From: Symsagittifera roscoffensis
Taxonomy: Eukaryota > Xenacoelomorpha > Acoela > Convolutidae
Assembly: GCF_963678635.1 (NCBI RefSeq)
Contig: NC_087063.1
Coordinates: 58,288,759 to 58,352,758, forward strand
Length of the DNA: 64,000 nt
Direction of reading: 5' to 3'
Position numbers and translations under genes: made by a program. Shown here piece by piece: positions 43,361-56,206 of this stretch. The notes below the pieces were generated by a model, which made no database searches, was not told the origin of the DNA, and saw only the letters and a program-made list of their open reading frames with translations. Positions within the stretch are counted from its first letter, which is position 1. Every line of letters starts with the position of its first letter.

Positions 43361-44100
43361 ATTCTATTTCGCAAAAGATGAATTATCACCCCGATTAAAA
43401 TGCAAATATGCAGTAAAACTGATATTGATCAATCACAAATAAATAATCTACAACATTTTTGACTTTACTTAGATTGCCAAAATAATCACTATGAAGTTGA
43501 CTTATTAGGCACATCTACCTTCAAACCAATTCCATACTCACAATGGATCAATAAAAATACTCAACAAAAGAAAATGAAACAACAACCGATTAAAAAAGAC
43601 CTTTTTCCATTAATTGAAAAAGAAAACTTGACCGATGAAATAAATTTATCAGGACCACAAACGAAGGATTCAAAATACACAATAAATCAAGTTTTTAACC
43701 TCCATGACCCACTTGACACAATCCCCCTATCAAAACTAGAAATTGAAAATATTTTCTCCCACCAACAGAAAAAATTACACTTGAACTTTTAAAACAATAT
43801 CAAATTTTTGACCCAGTAATTAGACAACTAAAATCATGGCACAAATACAAAACAAAACCAGCAAAAGCTGATAGCACAATTTTAGGAAACAAAACACTTC
43901 TTCGATATTTCCGAAAATTTAATAACACAACAATCAAAGAAAAAATAGATCTTTTAGAATATCAATTAGATGATTCAAAAGTTCCCCGTCTTCCTTTAAG
44001 TATGATATTGATAGCATTTAACATCTCCCATACACAAAATACAAAAGGATCAGAAAAGACATAATCGAACTTCGCACAAAATTTTTATTTTCCAAATACC
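43361..44100 (+). pseudogene. E2 RNase H to integrase linker, broken
   Basis: Includes a 72-codon Asp/Lys/Leu-rich frame at 43574-43792 and pieces homologous to E1 28100-28150. Several frame breaks. The integrase zinc domain probably begins near its end (FNISHTQNTKGS, with a His pair). Confidence 0.55.
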
Positions 44101-45510
44101 CCAATTTGGATAAAAGTATTATGCAATGATTGTATAAAATGTCAATTGAATAAACCTTATCCAAATCAAAAACAAATAGCACAGAAACAAGATTTTAAAG
44201 GACAAAGTTTATATTTCAACCATAGAATTTCATTCGACACAAAAGGACCAATTTCACCATCTTCTGAAGGAAACTCCTACATTATGGTCATTGTTGATGC
44301 ATTCACACATTATGTAGCTCTCAACCCAGTACCACATTGTAATGCTTACTATGCTTACACAACACTTTACGAACACTGGATAGCTAAATTCGGATTACCC
44401 GAAATCCTAGTTACAGACAAAGGTACAGAGTTTATTAATAATGAAATCATCTCACTATGCCACTTATATAACATCAAACATAAACCACGTACATCTCATG
44501 CACCTTGGACAAACAGTTTAGTCGAAGGTATGAACCGTTCATTACAAGAATATCTTAGATGTATCATTAATGGAAACGATACACAGAATGGTCAGCAGAT
44601 GTAAAATTATTTCCCTTATCATACAATGCACAAATCACGACATCTTTAGAAATGTCACCAAATGAACTGGTTTTTAATCAAAAGCCACGAAAACCAGTTA
44701 TGTTCACAGCAAATGCCCATAAAAATGCACAAGGTTATTGCCAACCAAATAAAGATTCAATTTGTTATAACCTACCTACACACACACACACATGATGAAG
44801 CTCATTTTCATCACCAACAATTTCTCAAATTAGCCTCCGGCACACATACCGAATGGATTTTAAATAGAGATAAAAAGCACAATAAAATCTACCAGAAAGT
44901 AACAAAGAAATCGTTACAAAAGCAAAACATTAACAGCCAAACTAATTCACGTTTTATGCCAGCCACAGATTTAAAAATTGGAACATTTGTTTTAATACCT
45001 AATTTTAATACACAAAAAGTAATCTCCAAAAAACTACAACCACTTCGAAAAGGACCATACCAAATAATTGCCAAACCCACTTAAGTAACATACAAACTCA
45101 CAGATTCAACCAAAAAAGAAATTTTTCAACATCGTAACAATTTACTACCTTACTACCCAAAAGAATACGCATTACGCGAATTAACACAATTATATTCTTT
45201 TACAGGTTTAAAAGTTATCCAAAATCATACACATACAGAACAAGCAACAAATGTACAATCTGACGTTCATCATGCACAAAATAAAAAACAAAACACAACT
45301 CATAATAATACAAAAACACCAGACCCAAAAAATATCTCAAAAAAAAGAAAAAACAGGAAAATGATAGAAAAAATTTTACCACAAGAACAAGTACAAAAAT
45401 CAGAACACAGAGAATTATCACGACTTAGAAACCAACCACGTAAAAATTACAAAACATTCATCCCACAATCTAAAATATTAAAGAAAGTTGAATTTCAAAA
45501 ACAACTTTGA
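44101..45510 (+). pseudogene. E2 integrase, D-D-E residues present
   Basis: CNDCIKCQLNKP gives the zinc-domain cysteines (44128-44145). The core is open at 44146-44604: Asp in SFDTKGPI, Asp in VTDKGTEF, and Glu in LVEGMNRSL. Frames then change at about 44604 and 45084. The C-terminal part at 44662-45084 includes TDLKIGTFVLIPNF, and the end is at TGA 45508-45510 after KNYKTFIPQSK. A CA microsatellite at 44776-44792 shifts the region around it. Confidence 0.85.
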
Positions 45511-46424
45511 TTTTTAAATTAGTAATTTGTACACCTTTAAATCTTTTTGAACTTTCATATTTTCAAAATAACATACTGAAACATACGCAACAATTCTAGT
45601 TCAAATTCAGCCAATAGGATTCACTCAAATCCGTCACCTTCTATATCTCTAACACAAATCTATTAGCCGATAAATGTTAAACTTCAGGCATATTTATAAC
45701 TATAACTTTACAACCTCCAGGTCAAAAATAAGCATCTCGCTAAAACTTGACAACTAAAATAAATACCACCATAGTATTACAACCCTCCCCTATCTAATAA
45801 CGCAAAGATCAACAGTATCTTCCCAACTTAGACCTCAAAAACCCTCAAACCAAAAATGGCAAATTAGCCTAAAGTAAAAACGGACCAAAATCATTTGGCC
45901 TAAAGTACAAATATTTCAAAAATACCCCAGATTACCCACCAAATAAAAACAAAGCAAAAAAGACCTCCCGAACACCATAAAATTAGCCTTCAACAATTTT
46001 TCACAAAACTCAACTCAACCCACTTGTCAAAAAATCAATTAATAACCGACCACACTTGAATTTCGCTCCAGAAAACAAAAAATATTCGACGAACGAGTCA
46101 TTTCTTAAATGTTTTTCTCTTTAACAGTCAAAACCTTAAAAATACAATCTTAAATCTTTTCATAAAATTTTTCAATCTCTTTAAACTTTTGCTAATAATT
46201 TTTATTGAAACTTTTGAAGCCTTAATAATCCTTTTAATATTTTTTTGCAATATGTTTTTAATTTTCTACTCCCTATTTGAAATATATCTCCAACTTTCCC
46301 AAATCATTGACCACATTCACAGGTACGATAATTCAAAGTCTATTTAAATGATACGAACAACTTTTAGTAGAACAGATATTTTTTACTATTCGTAATTTTC
46401 ATCACATTTTTATCATCTCTAATT
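45511..46424 (+). other. E2 pol to ORF-A intergenic region with conserved non-coding block
   Basis: The part 45704-45935 matches E1 26345-26110 read on the minus strand, sharing TTACAACCCTCCCCT, AAAGATCAACA, two TAGCCTAAAG-like words and AATATTTC. No gene is visible. Suggested roles are a splice or promoter signal for the downstream ORFs. Confidence 0.55.
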
Positions 46425-47675
46425 ATGACGATGTGCAAATGTATAAAAAAGGTAATAGTCACATTCGTCTTAGCAACAATCCTTTTAATTCTTTTCATCG
46501 AAGAATATTACAATAAACATAAATCTTCCAACTAAAAAATAAATTAATCAAACACATTTCCAAAATTGCTAACCAACCACCACCAAAACAGTCTTCACCG
46601 ACATCTTCCCAAGAAAACCCAATCAACCTACAACTACCCAAAACCCCCAAACATTCACACGAATTTCTTTCCAAGATAACCCGTATACTTTTGAAGAACG
46701 ACACACTCGCTTATCTGAACCATTAGAACCAGTTCAGCGACAAGCATCCCTAAGTGAACCAACATATAATTTGTACCCCCCATTACCACAAGACTTAAAT
46801 CGAATAAGACATATTAGTCAAAACCAAAATACAGTTGAAGTAAATAGACAAATTATACATCCACGAAGAAATAGAAATTTTCAAACCCCCAGAGTTCATT
46901 TTGATATACCCCAATCACAAACACCAACTACTTCAGAAATTTTAAGTAGTACATTACCAGAAACTCCCACACTCTTTCACAACATAGCACCTCAATTATA
47001 CCCTCAGACTATCTAGGTTCAACACCCACATCACATCAAATCCGAGAAAACCCTTTTAATCCCCCAGATACCAGAGAAAGACCACCATATTGGACAACAC
47101 ACTCATATACACAAGGTGAACCGAACTTGGTAAATTAACCGATAGATATCTCTACTGATACAACACTATCATCGTTACCAGAAACATTATCACTCCCGTC
47201 AACACCATCATTAAGTCAAATCTCACCGACACTTTTCCCTTTAAATTTCCCGAATAGTCTCGACGCTAGATATCGAGAACAATCATCATCAAATATCCCT
47301 TTACGATTAGATTGGAACACTTTCGTAGCACCTCCCCCATTATTTGGACAACATGAAGAAAGTAACCGACTCCACAGTTGGGCACTCAATCGATTACAAT
47401 ATAGACAAGATATCCACGAAGAAATTCGAGAACATAATATTCAAATACTCCAACAAAATAGTCTCCAATTGAAATTTGAAATCACAATCAGACTAAACAA
47501 TATTGTTCAACATCCCTACCCATTAAATCCACCAAATATAACAGCTCAATCGCTACCACCACCATTTAAAACAACTGAAGTAATATATAAATACGATAGA
47601 TATACAAAAAACACAATTGGATACATAACATTTTACAACCCATACTGCGGATTATCATACACATGTATATTTTAA
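46425..47675 (+). pseudogene. E2 ORF-A, pre-env protein with N-terminal membrane segment
   Basis: The first 36 codons from ATG 46425 read MTMCKCIKKVIVTFVLATI and continue hydrophobic to LFIEEYYNKHKSSN, then a stop at 46533-46535. Pieces of the same protein follow in other frames: RHTRLSEPLEPVQRQ (near 46700), the 81-codon frame 46771-47016 with NPRRNRNFQTPR-like residues, LFGQHEESNRLHSWALNRLQ (near 47340), and the last 68 codons at 47469-47675. The end overlaps env by 13 nt, exactly as in E1. The family is not recognised. Confidence 0.6.
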
Positions 47676-48277
47676 AAATTTTAATATTTCAATACATCTT
47701 TTTTCTAATATTTTCCGACCAAAACACAAATCCTTCTCCTCGAACAGGACCCCAGGAATTATTAGTAACACACTATGATTGTGAAGAAAACGAACAAAAA
47801 ACACTACACAAATATGCAATAAATCAAATATCACAATGCGAAACAGAACCACAAACTATAGAAACTACAAATGTAATAGCAACATTGTACTCAAAAGCCC
47901 GAGCAACAACAGTCACAGGATATAAATTTACAGCAACATTTTCCGAAAAGAAAGTACATTGTTCACAAGTTTCCAACGGACATAAGAACCGACTTGATCA
48001 CGAATCATTTTACCCGAGTAATATTGAAGGACTTTTACACCTAAATCCCGACGATTGTAAAAACGAATTACTCAGACTAAATCTAACAAGAAATAAAAAC
48101 ACAGAGAGAAAAGTAGTAAATTTTCAAGTCTTTGCCGACTCTGTACATCAAGCAGAACTTGAACGATATCAAGGACATGTTAAATTAGACGAAAAATACC
48201 CATATAATGGCGCACACGGACGATTAACCTATGATATAAACGATAAACACTGGATACCACACATTGGAATCTTTTAA
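47663..48277 (+). pseudogene. E2 env-like glycoprotein, N-terminal part only
   Basis: A 204-codon frame begins with a hydrophobic leader (MYILKILIFQYIFFLIFS), a good signal peptide. The ectodomain follows with a YDC cysteine, ISQC, a VHCS cysteine about 60 residues later, and NLT as an N-glycosylation sequon. Homology to E1 env ends at about 48270 (HIGI), where unrelated sequence creates the stop. Cysteine spacing resembles chuvirus-type glycoproteins by eye. Fusion and membrane regions are missing, so it could not act as an envelope. Confidence 0.68.
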
Positions 48278-48698
48278 TTCTCGAAGTTCCTGTATTGTGT
48301 TTGTGTCTGATTCTGAAAATTTCTTTGTTTTGAATTTTTTTTTTCAGATAATTTGTTTTTGTTTTGTTACGATTGTTTTTTTCGTGTTTGCCGTTTTGAT
48401 CTTTTATATCCTATTGTTTGTCTGTGTGGTGTGATTACAAGATCGTATCTTTTTTTTTCTGAAACAATTATGTAATTTGATTCGTTTGTTTGTTACCTAG
48501 TTTATCTCGTGACATAAGGTTTAGGATGATGGGTGCAATATTTGGGTTAGAGGTTTTTAATTTCTTAAACTTTTAGCTCTTACGCGTTTTTTGTGGTTAT
48601 CTTATCTTGGGGCTTGGTTGTCGCGGTTTGATGGGTTGGAGAGAAGGTAGCATCTCGATTCGTGAGAAAGATTTTTTACTTTCTCGTGACTAAGCTCT
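48270..48698 (-). pseudogene. Fragment of a third family member (Gag start and leader)
   Basis: Homologous to E1 34651-35049 in the same orientation but clearly diverged, so it comes from neither E1 nor E2 copy. On the minus strand it keeps the coding words NPNIAPIILNLMS and KLGNKQT, parallel to E1. It is fused to truncated E2 env on the left and to duplicated E1 on the right at 48699. Confidence 0.65.
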
Positions 48699-48704
48699 AA
48701 TTGG

Positions 48705-49100
48705 TTATATTGGCCAATTGCATTTGGATTCATCAATTAGTGAATCGAGGTATCTAGCGTCTAGAACTGTTTTTAATGATTCTCCTTTGGCGAGGATAAA
48801 AACAGGATCAATGAAGTTGTTTCTTTTTGGTTGTTCTTCCTTTTTCACTGGAGATATAATTTCGTATTGTTCTAGAATGTCAAGTAGTCTATTAACTTTG
48901 TCATGTAAATGAAATGGTACTTTACTTGCTCTTTGTTTTTTGAAAACTGCGTCAGGTTTCAAGGGCAATTGTGGTGAATTTGTTTTTCCGACGTCAAATT
49001 TAGATGTTGCATAAACTTTTGGATATCTTAAAAGTAAACCGGCTAATTTTTCAAAATCATTTTGTGTTAATTGGGAGTGATGAAAATTGAACCTTGTCAA
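48705..49100 (-). pseudogene. E1 copy 2 RT fragment
   Basis: Same 131-codon frame as 29490-29885, including VFILAKGESLKTVLDARYL, ending at the same nonsense codon beside the duplication junction. Confidence 0.85.
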
Positions 49101-50306
49101 AAATTTTTGTTGTTGTTCTGTATAGTGTGATATTTTGAGGGTTGGTTTAAAATAAGGTGTTTTTGTGAAAAATCGGTGTACTTTTTGTCATTACTCATTA
49201 TGTTATTCATTGATAGTTCTTCATCGAGAATTGTTGACTGACATATATCTAGTAGTTGTAATTTATTATTCACTCTGTATGCTACTTCTCTTGTGGGGGA
49301 AGTTGTTGCAGTAGTTTCGCAATATCCTAAGAGTCCTAAAGATAAGGTGATTTTGTATGGTGAATTGTTATACACATGTAGAGAAATAATGTCGGAATTT
49401 GATTTTTCATGTATTTTATGGATGAAATGGCTACTCTAAAAAATTTGTGAAATGGTCTAAATTCAAAGTCTGACATATACAGATGTTGTCGATTTAAATT
49501 TTTGTCGTACTGGTGAACTTGTTTAATCGGAAGTTCATAAATATAACCTGATAGTGGTTTGAGATGTTTTCTTTCTTTTTTTACAAATGTGGTAAAAATT
49601 TGAAAAGAATGGTTGTTGTTTATTCATTCCTTGGAAGAAAATTAAAGCGGTGTTTTGCATTTTTGTATATTTATCTTTTATTTTACCTTTACTATCTAAT
49701 ATGTTAATAGTTGGTATATACTATGTGATGAATGGAATTCCAAAAATATTGTGTTTTATATCTGCGATATGGAATATTTGTTTAAATAGTTGATTGAGAA
49801 GTGTATTTTGTTCCATTGTTTTGGTGGGAACAAGGAAAAGTTGTATTTTTCCATAATTTTTTAGGGTTGAGCCTTATGCTGCTGCTAGTCTACTTGTTGT
49901 TTTTATGGGTGTTTGTCTTGGGTGTAGGATTTTAGTTTCATTCCAAGTTGGAATATTGATGACATTTGATTCTGCTCCAGAGTCTATTAAAAATCTTTTT
50001 AAAGGTCTGGTGGTTGAAAATCTTCACTTTTTGAACTTTCTAAGAGAAAGGGAATTGTCCAAATTTTTCCTTTGGTGGTTTTTTTGGTATATTCTGGTAA
50101 ATGTGATTTGTACTAGAACAAGGTGTTTGTTCTTTTTCAGGTTGTTGTGATGTTGTTACTTCATTTACTATTTGTTCTATTGGTATGTTTTTATTTCTAG
50201 GTTTAGTATGATAATCTAAGAGTAATTCCAAATGATTTTCGTAAATTTGTGAATGAAAAGGTTGTTCGTATGTAACGGATTCATAATAATTTTCAACTTC
50301 TATCAT
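49097..50306 (-). pseudogene. E1 copy 2 protease and protease-RT linker
   Basis: Counterpart of 29882-31091. The catalytic DSGA loop lies near 49980-49945, and the acidic leader is the frame 50306-50040. Confidence 0.8.
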
Positions 50307-53300
50307 GTTGACTAAAAGTGTGTTTTCTATATCACTGTCACTGTCTGTTGATTCACAGTTTATGTGATTTAATTGTAAATCAGTAGTCTCTGTGTTATTA
50401 ATACCAGGGGGGTCTGAATTTGTTTCATCGGTTGTTTGTACTTGATTTATTCATCTCTGATGTTTTGGTGTATTACTTCTATATTTGTTTTGAGAATCTG
50501 GATAACGTGTGTTATTCCTATGCGGTGATTGAGAGTAGGTTCTTTGTCTATTGTTATAGCTTGAATTCCGATTTTGTGAATTATCTCGTGATCTCTTTTG
50601 ATAATTGTTATAATTTGATCTTTGGTGATTTGATCTGTTGTTTGAGTAATTTCGTCATTGATTATTATATTGTTGATTTCGATTCTTTGAATAACTTCTG
50701 TTCCTATTGTTGGAATAATTTCTGTGTCTATTGTATGATGAGTTTCTTTTTCTATCATTTGAATAGTGTCTATTCCTAGGGTGTGAATGGGAACTGGTAT
50801 CAAACGAGTAATTCTGGGCGTTTGAGTTTGATCGTGAATAATTATTTCGGTAATGGTTATTTGTACTGTGTGATCGACTATATCGATTTTGTGACGGATT
50901 TCGTGAATTTCATTCATATGGTGATCTACCTCTGTAGTTAGAATTTTAAGGTGACTGATTTCCTGAATGATTTGAGCTATTTGGTAGTGGTTTTCCAGAG
51001 CTATTGTTACTTTGAATGTTTTTGTGTGGTAAATTTTGATCTTTTTGCATGTTTTGATAGAATGATTTATTTGGTTCTTTGTACTTTTGTGATTTTTTTT
51101 TATTGTCTTGCTTCTTTTATCTGCATTCAGCAATACTGTGTCCGTATCTTCGGCAATAGTTACACCATTTTTTTCAATGATGGTTTACCTTTAAAATTTG
51201 GGTTTTTCTCATATATATTCAGGATTTTAGTGACTTTTTGGGATAAATCTCTGTCTGAATTATGTATATTTTTTATTTGTGTTGTTGTTGTTTGAATATT
51301 TTTTACCGTACTGTAATTTGAGATTTTCTGTTTCTACTAGTTTCATAGTGATTTCTGCTTGTTCTGTAGTTTATCTACTAGTTTTCTAAAATCTAGATCT
51401 GGTTCTCGAATTGAGGAAGGGTGTGATGCTCTCTTTTTATGTGCAATTTTTTGTAATTGAGGTGCTAGAATCATCATTAAAATTTATGTCATTTTTGTGT
51501 TTTTAAATTCATCAGTATTTAGTGAATATGCTTTTCGGACTAGCGTTTTGATCCTTACTGCTAGTTGTTTGATCGTTTCATTTTGTAGTCTACGAATTTC
51601 ATTGCATAAAACTCTTTGATGTTCTTTGTTTCTATCTGAATCAAACATTTTTCAAAATTCTTGTGTGTATTTTTTCCAATCTTGAAAAATATTTTTGAGC
51701 TGCGCCATCAAATGTGGTTTGTATTAACGCTATACGTCTATGTATCCAAGTTTGGTGAAGTGGTGTATTTATGGGTTCAGATCCTATGTTTGAAATTAAA
51801 TTTGTTGTGATGGTATTTAATTAATCTTCCACAGAATATTCAGGATCTGTGCCAGCGAATACCATCAATGGCTTGTTTGATTGTATTGATGATCCACCCA
51901 TGAGGTATGGATTCATAGTCATCTGTAGTCATTCTAAGGCATTTGGCATTTGTGAAAATTTTGTGAGTTGACTTTTGTGATTTCGTGTTGTTGTAAATAA
52001 TAGGGTAAAAGATTTTCATTTTGCATTTGCGTTGGTTGATAATAATCTGTGTTTACTGGGTTTTGCCTTTGTAGTGGTTGATATGATTGTGTAAAAGGTT
52101 GGGTTTTGCGTTTGCAATAGTTGGTGATTTTGTGTGTTAGCTGGGTTTTGTGGATCAAAATTTGTTTTTTGAGATGCTTGATTTAGTCGAGGTAGTTTTG
52201 CACGGTTTTCTTGTGTGTATAATGCAAAAATATCTGGTTGATAATAATCATCATCATCTGATGACAAATAATTAGTTGTATAATAAGGTGTGTTAAGTTT
52301 ACTTTTTGTTTTTATTATGATTTTTACTCTGTTGAAAAAATGGATAACTTTCACTTTGGTCTTGTGAATTGCGTGGGTAATCATGAGAATATACTGAAGT
52401 TGTTATTTGTTGTCGAAAGTTTTGTCTTTGTAAAAAAAAAACAATTTTGACTATTTGGGCGAAAAGATTTAGATGTTTGTGGTCTATTCACATAATTATA
52501 ATTGTGTTCTGCAAAATGATTTCTCGTGAATGTTCTTTGTTTTTGAGTCGGTTTTATCATTGGTCGAAATGGTTGATAGCTCACATGTGGGTATCTTGGC
52601 GCAATGGTGCGTTTAACCGTAGATTGTAGTGTTACTTGTGGTAGGATTGGATTTTTTTGTTCTTGGAGTTGTAAGATTCGGATGTATTGGTGAGATACTT
52701 TGTTGTGCTGTTGTTACTACTGTGGTAACTATTTCTCCATTTGTGGGATGTGATGATGTTTGAATATCTTGCTGTGTGAGATTTCTAGTTCCATTTCGAT
52801 TTTCTTGTTGTATGACAGTTGAATTTAAAGTATTATTTCCTGTTTCATCGGGTGTTGCATCAGTTGTGAGTGGATATACCTTAATATAATCTTTGTGTAT
52901 AGAAATTGTGCCAATGGCTTGACTAGAAATATCTGTTGGTATGTTAGTGATTAATGTATGAGACTATTCAGAGTCCCAAACGTAATCTGAATCCTCTGCT
53001 AATACTGTATCATCTGTTGAATTTTGGGGTCTGAAAGTTTTTCTTGCTTGTGAGATTAAATCAAGATTATGTGTAAAATAATCTATGACGAACCATGCTA
53101 AGATCTTTTGTAGATTGTGTTTAACATTTTGTGAAACGTCGTTACTGGTTAAATTTTCACGGATTGCAATTAAATTTTCAGAAAATATCGTGATTTCATG
53201 TCTTACAGTTGTTTGGATGTTTGAACTGGTGAAGTTCCTTGCGATTCTGGTTTTTCTAATATAGATAACTGGTCTAAAATATTTGAAATACTTCATTAGT

Positions 53301-54165
53301 ATTTATCGAATTTGCTCTTTTACAATTTTGGTGTTGTATATTTTTTATATATTCTGTGAATACTTTTGAAAATCCTATATTTACGTAGTCTGTTTGAAGT
53401 AGATACTTTCCATGAAATTTACTTGGGCTCTGTAATTCTATGATATAGATGCCGTACTGTTGTGTTAGTGTACATATTCCTCTGAGGTAGTGGTCGACAA
53501 TTTGTCTTTGAATTTTTACTTCTGGAAATTCTGCTGCGAATGGGCTAATTTCTTTTTCAAATAAATTTGCTATTAAATTTGACAAAATGTTGTTTGTCCT
53601 CTATCTTCTTCGAGGGAAATGATTTTAAATGGGAGGATGGAGTTTTCATCGTCACTTTCTTCATTCGTACTCATTTTTGTGCTTTATGACTAACAATTTG
53701 TAACTTTCCATGTGCTGTATTGGTTGATTCCAATTGTTTAGTCGTACTGGTTTATTCTTGTATATGTTTTTGATTCTTCGTTTTCCTTGTAATGATGAAT
53801 GTGATTTGGTTTCTGAGTCAGAAAAACATAATGGATCCTTAACTGGGTAGTTCTTATTTATTGAGTCTTTTAATCTATAAAGTTCTTGTAAATGACTTGT
53901 TTCTGATTCGGAAAATTCTTTTCTTTGTTTTGAAAGTTTTTTTCGTGTAATTTGTTTTGTTTGTTCTAATATATCCTGTTGACTGTCTGTGTGGAGTGAT
54001 TACGAGATAATTTTTTCCGTTTGTTTATTTCACAGTTAGGTAACATGATTGTTTGTTTATTTCCCAAATTGTCTAGTGACATAGGGTTTAGGATGATGGA
54101 TGCAATATTTGGATTAGTGATTTTTAAAGTGCTTAAACTATTAGTCCTTACAACTTTTTCGGGTT
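50307..54165 (-). pseudogene. E1 copy 2 Gag (nucleocapsid, capsid, long N-terminal region)
   Basis: Counterpart of 31092-34950, with the CCHC knuckle near 51157-51116, the broken capsid (about 51935-51176), the linker with SSDDDDYYQPD, and the N-terminal frames at 53585-53274 and 53296-52964. Lesions are the same as in copy 1. Confidence 0.8.
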
Positions 54166-54838
54166 AGCCTAACTTGGGTCTTCTTTTTTAGGGTTGGAGA
54201 GAAAAACATATATCGATTCCAAGGATTGATTGTTACTTTCTCGTGGCTAGTCTAAGTTAAGGTGTTAACTTACTTAATCTTACCTAGGGGTAATGATTGT
54301 GATGGAGGGTTGGAAAAAATTAAATCGATCCACAAGGTTCAGGTATAATTAAAACACAAGTATTTTGTTAGATTCAATTTTAAACTTACTTAGTTTAAGT
54401 AATATCTTGGGTGAGGTAAGAGGGGGGATCAAGTGAAGGATGATAACAAAATTGTTCTATTTGATCCAAGGATAAGCCTTGATGATCAAGATATAAAACA
54501 ATGATATAAAATTTAGTTGGTATAAATATTGAATTGGAGATCCAAGGAAAACCTTGATGAATTTGGTTTAAAAGGTTTAATTTAGGTGAAAGTAAAACTT
54601 AGAATAGGCCTTTTTAAAGTAATTGAAAGATCAATTAGTATAAAGGTTTAGTTTTTGATGATATTAGTGCTTTTATGATTTGCTTGTTATGTTTAGGTGA
54701 TAAAGCTGAGATGAAAAAACTATTTGTATTTTTACTAACAATTTGTGTATTTACTAACTAATTTTTATTTTTATTATCAATAAACATTTTTTTAGATATC
54801 ATTTCTATTTTAATGCAGTTTTAAAAAAACTATTAGAG

Positions 54839-55592
54839 ATCTTTTTATCAATCGTTTTTGTACAATAATAAGTGTAGCGCCAATAGTTAGTGGTGAAGAT
54901 TTTTCTTCAATGACACTATGTCTGCAAATGAAAATCTAAAGTTATTGCTAATAAAACTCTATATACAAAAGTTTGTGTTGGCTTTTGCCGTACGACCATG
55001 AAACTTATGGGTTGGTTCCGTAATAGTCGTAGGTCGACTCTAGTCCGAGGTCTTCTTCCATTACCGGGGTGTTGTCGTATTGCTAGGAATAAGGGCTCTA
55101 ATCTATTGAGTCATAGAGACTTTTCAGTTAATTTATTATCGTGTAACATTTTTGTGATTTTGACTAAGTCTAATCCTTTTTTGTTAGTTTTTAACTATTT
55201 TATTGCTTAAGGTCTTATTCGAGACTTATGGTCGCACCAGATGAGTTTGGAAAGAAGGTCTAACTCATAGATTAATTTCAGATAAGGTACACCGTCTGCT
55301 CGTCACGCTATCTTATTTTCGGCCGGATAGATTCGTGCAACTTCTTAGTCTAATACCGATCTTAATATACTCTTATATCTCTTAGTCTCAATAGATCTAG
55401 AGTATACTGGTTTGTTACGAGTTGGTCTCTCGGAAAAAGCAACTAAGCTGTAAGTTAAATTCAGAATGCTCTGGGGCTGAAACTACAAGTAATTTCAGCA
55501 CTTACAAATAAGTGGGTTGTTAGTTAGATGGAATATGACTGGTTAATATTAAATATTTTATAGGGATAAAATAACTAATTTATAACCAACAA
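54839..55592 (+). repeat. Single hybrid spacer unit replacing U1 and U2
   Basis: Copy 2 has one unit where copy 1 has two. Read left to right it matches U1, then U2 from the TATA region to AGTCCGAGGTCTTC, then U1 through the GGGGTGTTGTCG and TTTTCAGTTAA positions, then U2 from TTTTGACTAAG onward into full R1. The crossover is therefore a mosaic and not a single breakpoint. Confidence 0.85.
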
Positions 55593-56206
55593 GACTGCTC
55601 GTATCAAGGCGAAGCCCTGAATGTTCCGACTGCCTTTTAAGGTTTATGGAGCAGCAGTAGTGACATAAAAAATTAAAAGAAATAAAAAAAAATGAATTTT
55701 TTTTTTAATTTGAAATTTTTTATGAAAATAATCCCCCCACACGCCATATAAAGTACAAAAGAATAGATTTCGCTCCTAGTAACAAATCAATTATGGCAAA
55801 TAAGCTTCGTTCAACCAATTTGGAACGATTTATAAGACGGATTAAGTCTCCGCTTACGCGTTCATAGCGCGAATTATATCGCGCGTTAATTGTCCCAAAT
55901 TGGTCAAAATGGCCAAAATGGCAATACATAAACCCTCATAACTTTACGCAAAATGATCACAGGTGAAATATCTTTTCAACTTTAAAGTTCTAATTCAGAG
56001 ACCCTTGTCAAATCCAAAAAGGGTCGCTGAATTATGCCGGTTTCCTTGAGTACGCTCAATCTTGTAATTGTCTCGAACACGTTGTTGCATGTTTGATACT
56101 AACAAAGGTTTTTTTAAACACTGCACAAGATAAAATGCACTCAACAGTTTTGTGAGCTCGCAGTTAGTGAACGTTGATTTTCGGTGTATTTCTGTTAGTA
56201 AGTCGA

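Larger units (their letters stand above)
38007..48277 (+). mobile_element. E2: env-bearing Ty3/Gypsy-like retroelement, truncated at both ends
   Basis: Gene order matches E1. The left end starts inside the Gag N-terminal region, at the place corresponding to E1 33770. The right end stops inside env near residue 200. Protein pieces agree with E1 over most of their length but differ at many positions, so E2 is a sister family and not a copy of E1. It is repeated at 56668-64000. Confidence 0.87.
29484..48698. repeat. 19,215-bp tandem duplication, copy 1
   Basis: The segment starts at AATTGGTTATATTGGCC inside E1 RT and ends where the same words restart at 48699. Offsets between copies are 19,215 left of the spacer array and 18,661 right of it. 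It contains 5' half of E1, the LTR-like array, and E2 with a fused fragment. No microhomology beyond one or two bases is visible at the junction. Confidence 0.93.
48699..54165 (-). mobile_element. E1 second copy, truncated at RT
   Basis: Copy of 29484-34950 at offset +19,215. It holds RT fingers and part of the palm (49100-48705), protease-RT linker (49375-49097), protease region, nucleocapsid, capsid and Gag N-terminal region with the same stops as copy 1. RT motif C, RNase H, integrase, ORF-A, env, ORF-B and ORF-C are absent because the duplication starts inside RT. Confidence 0.9.
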
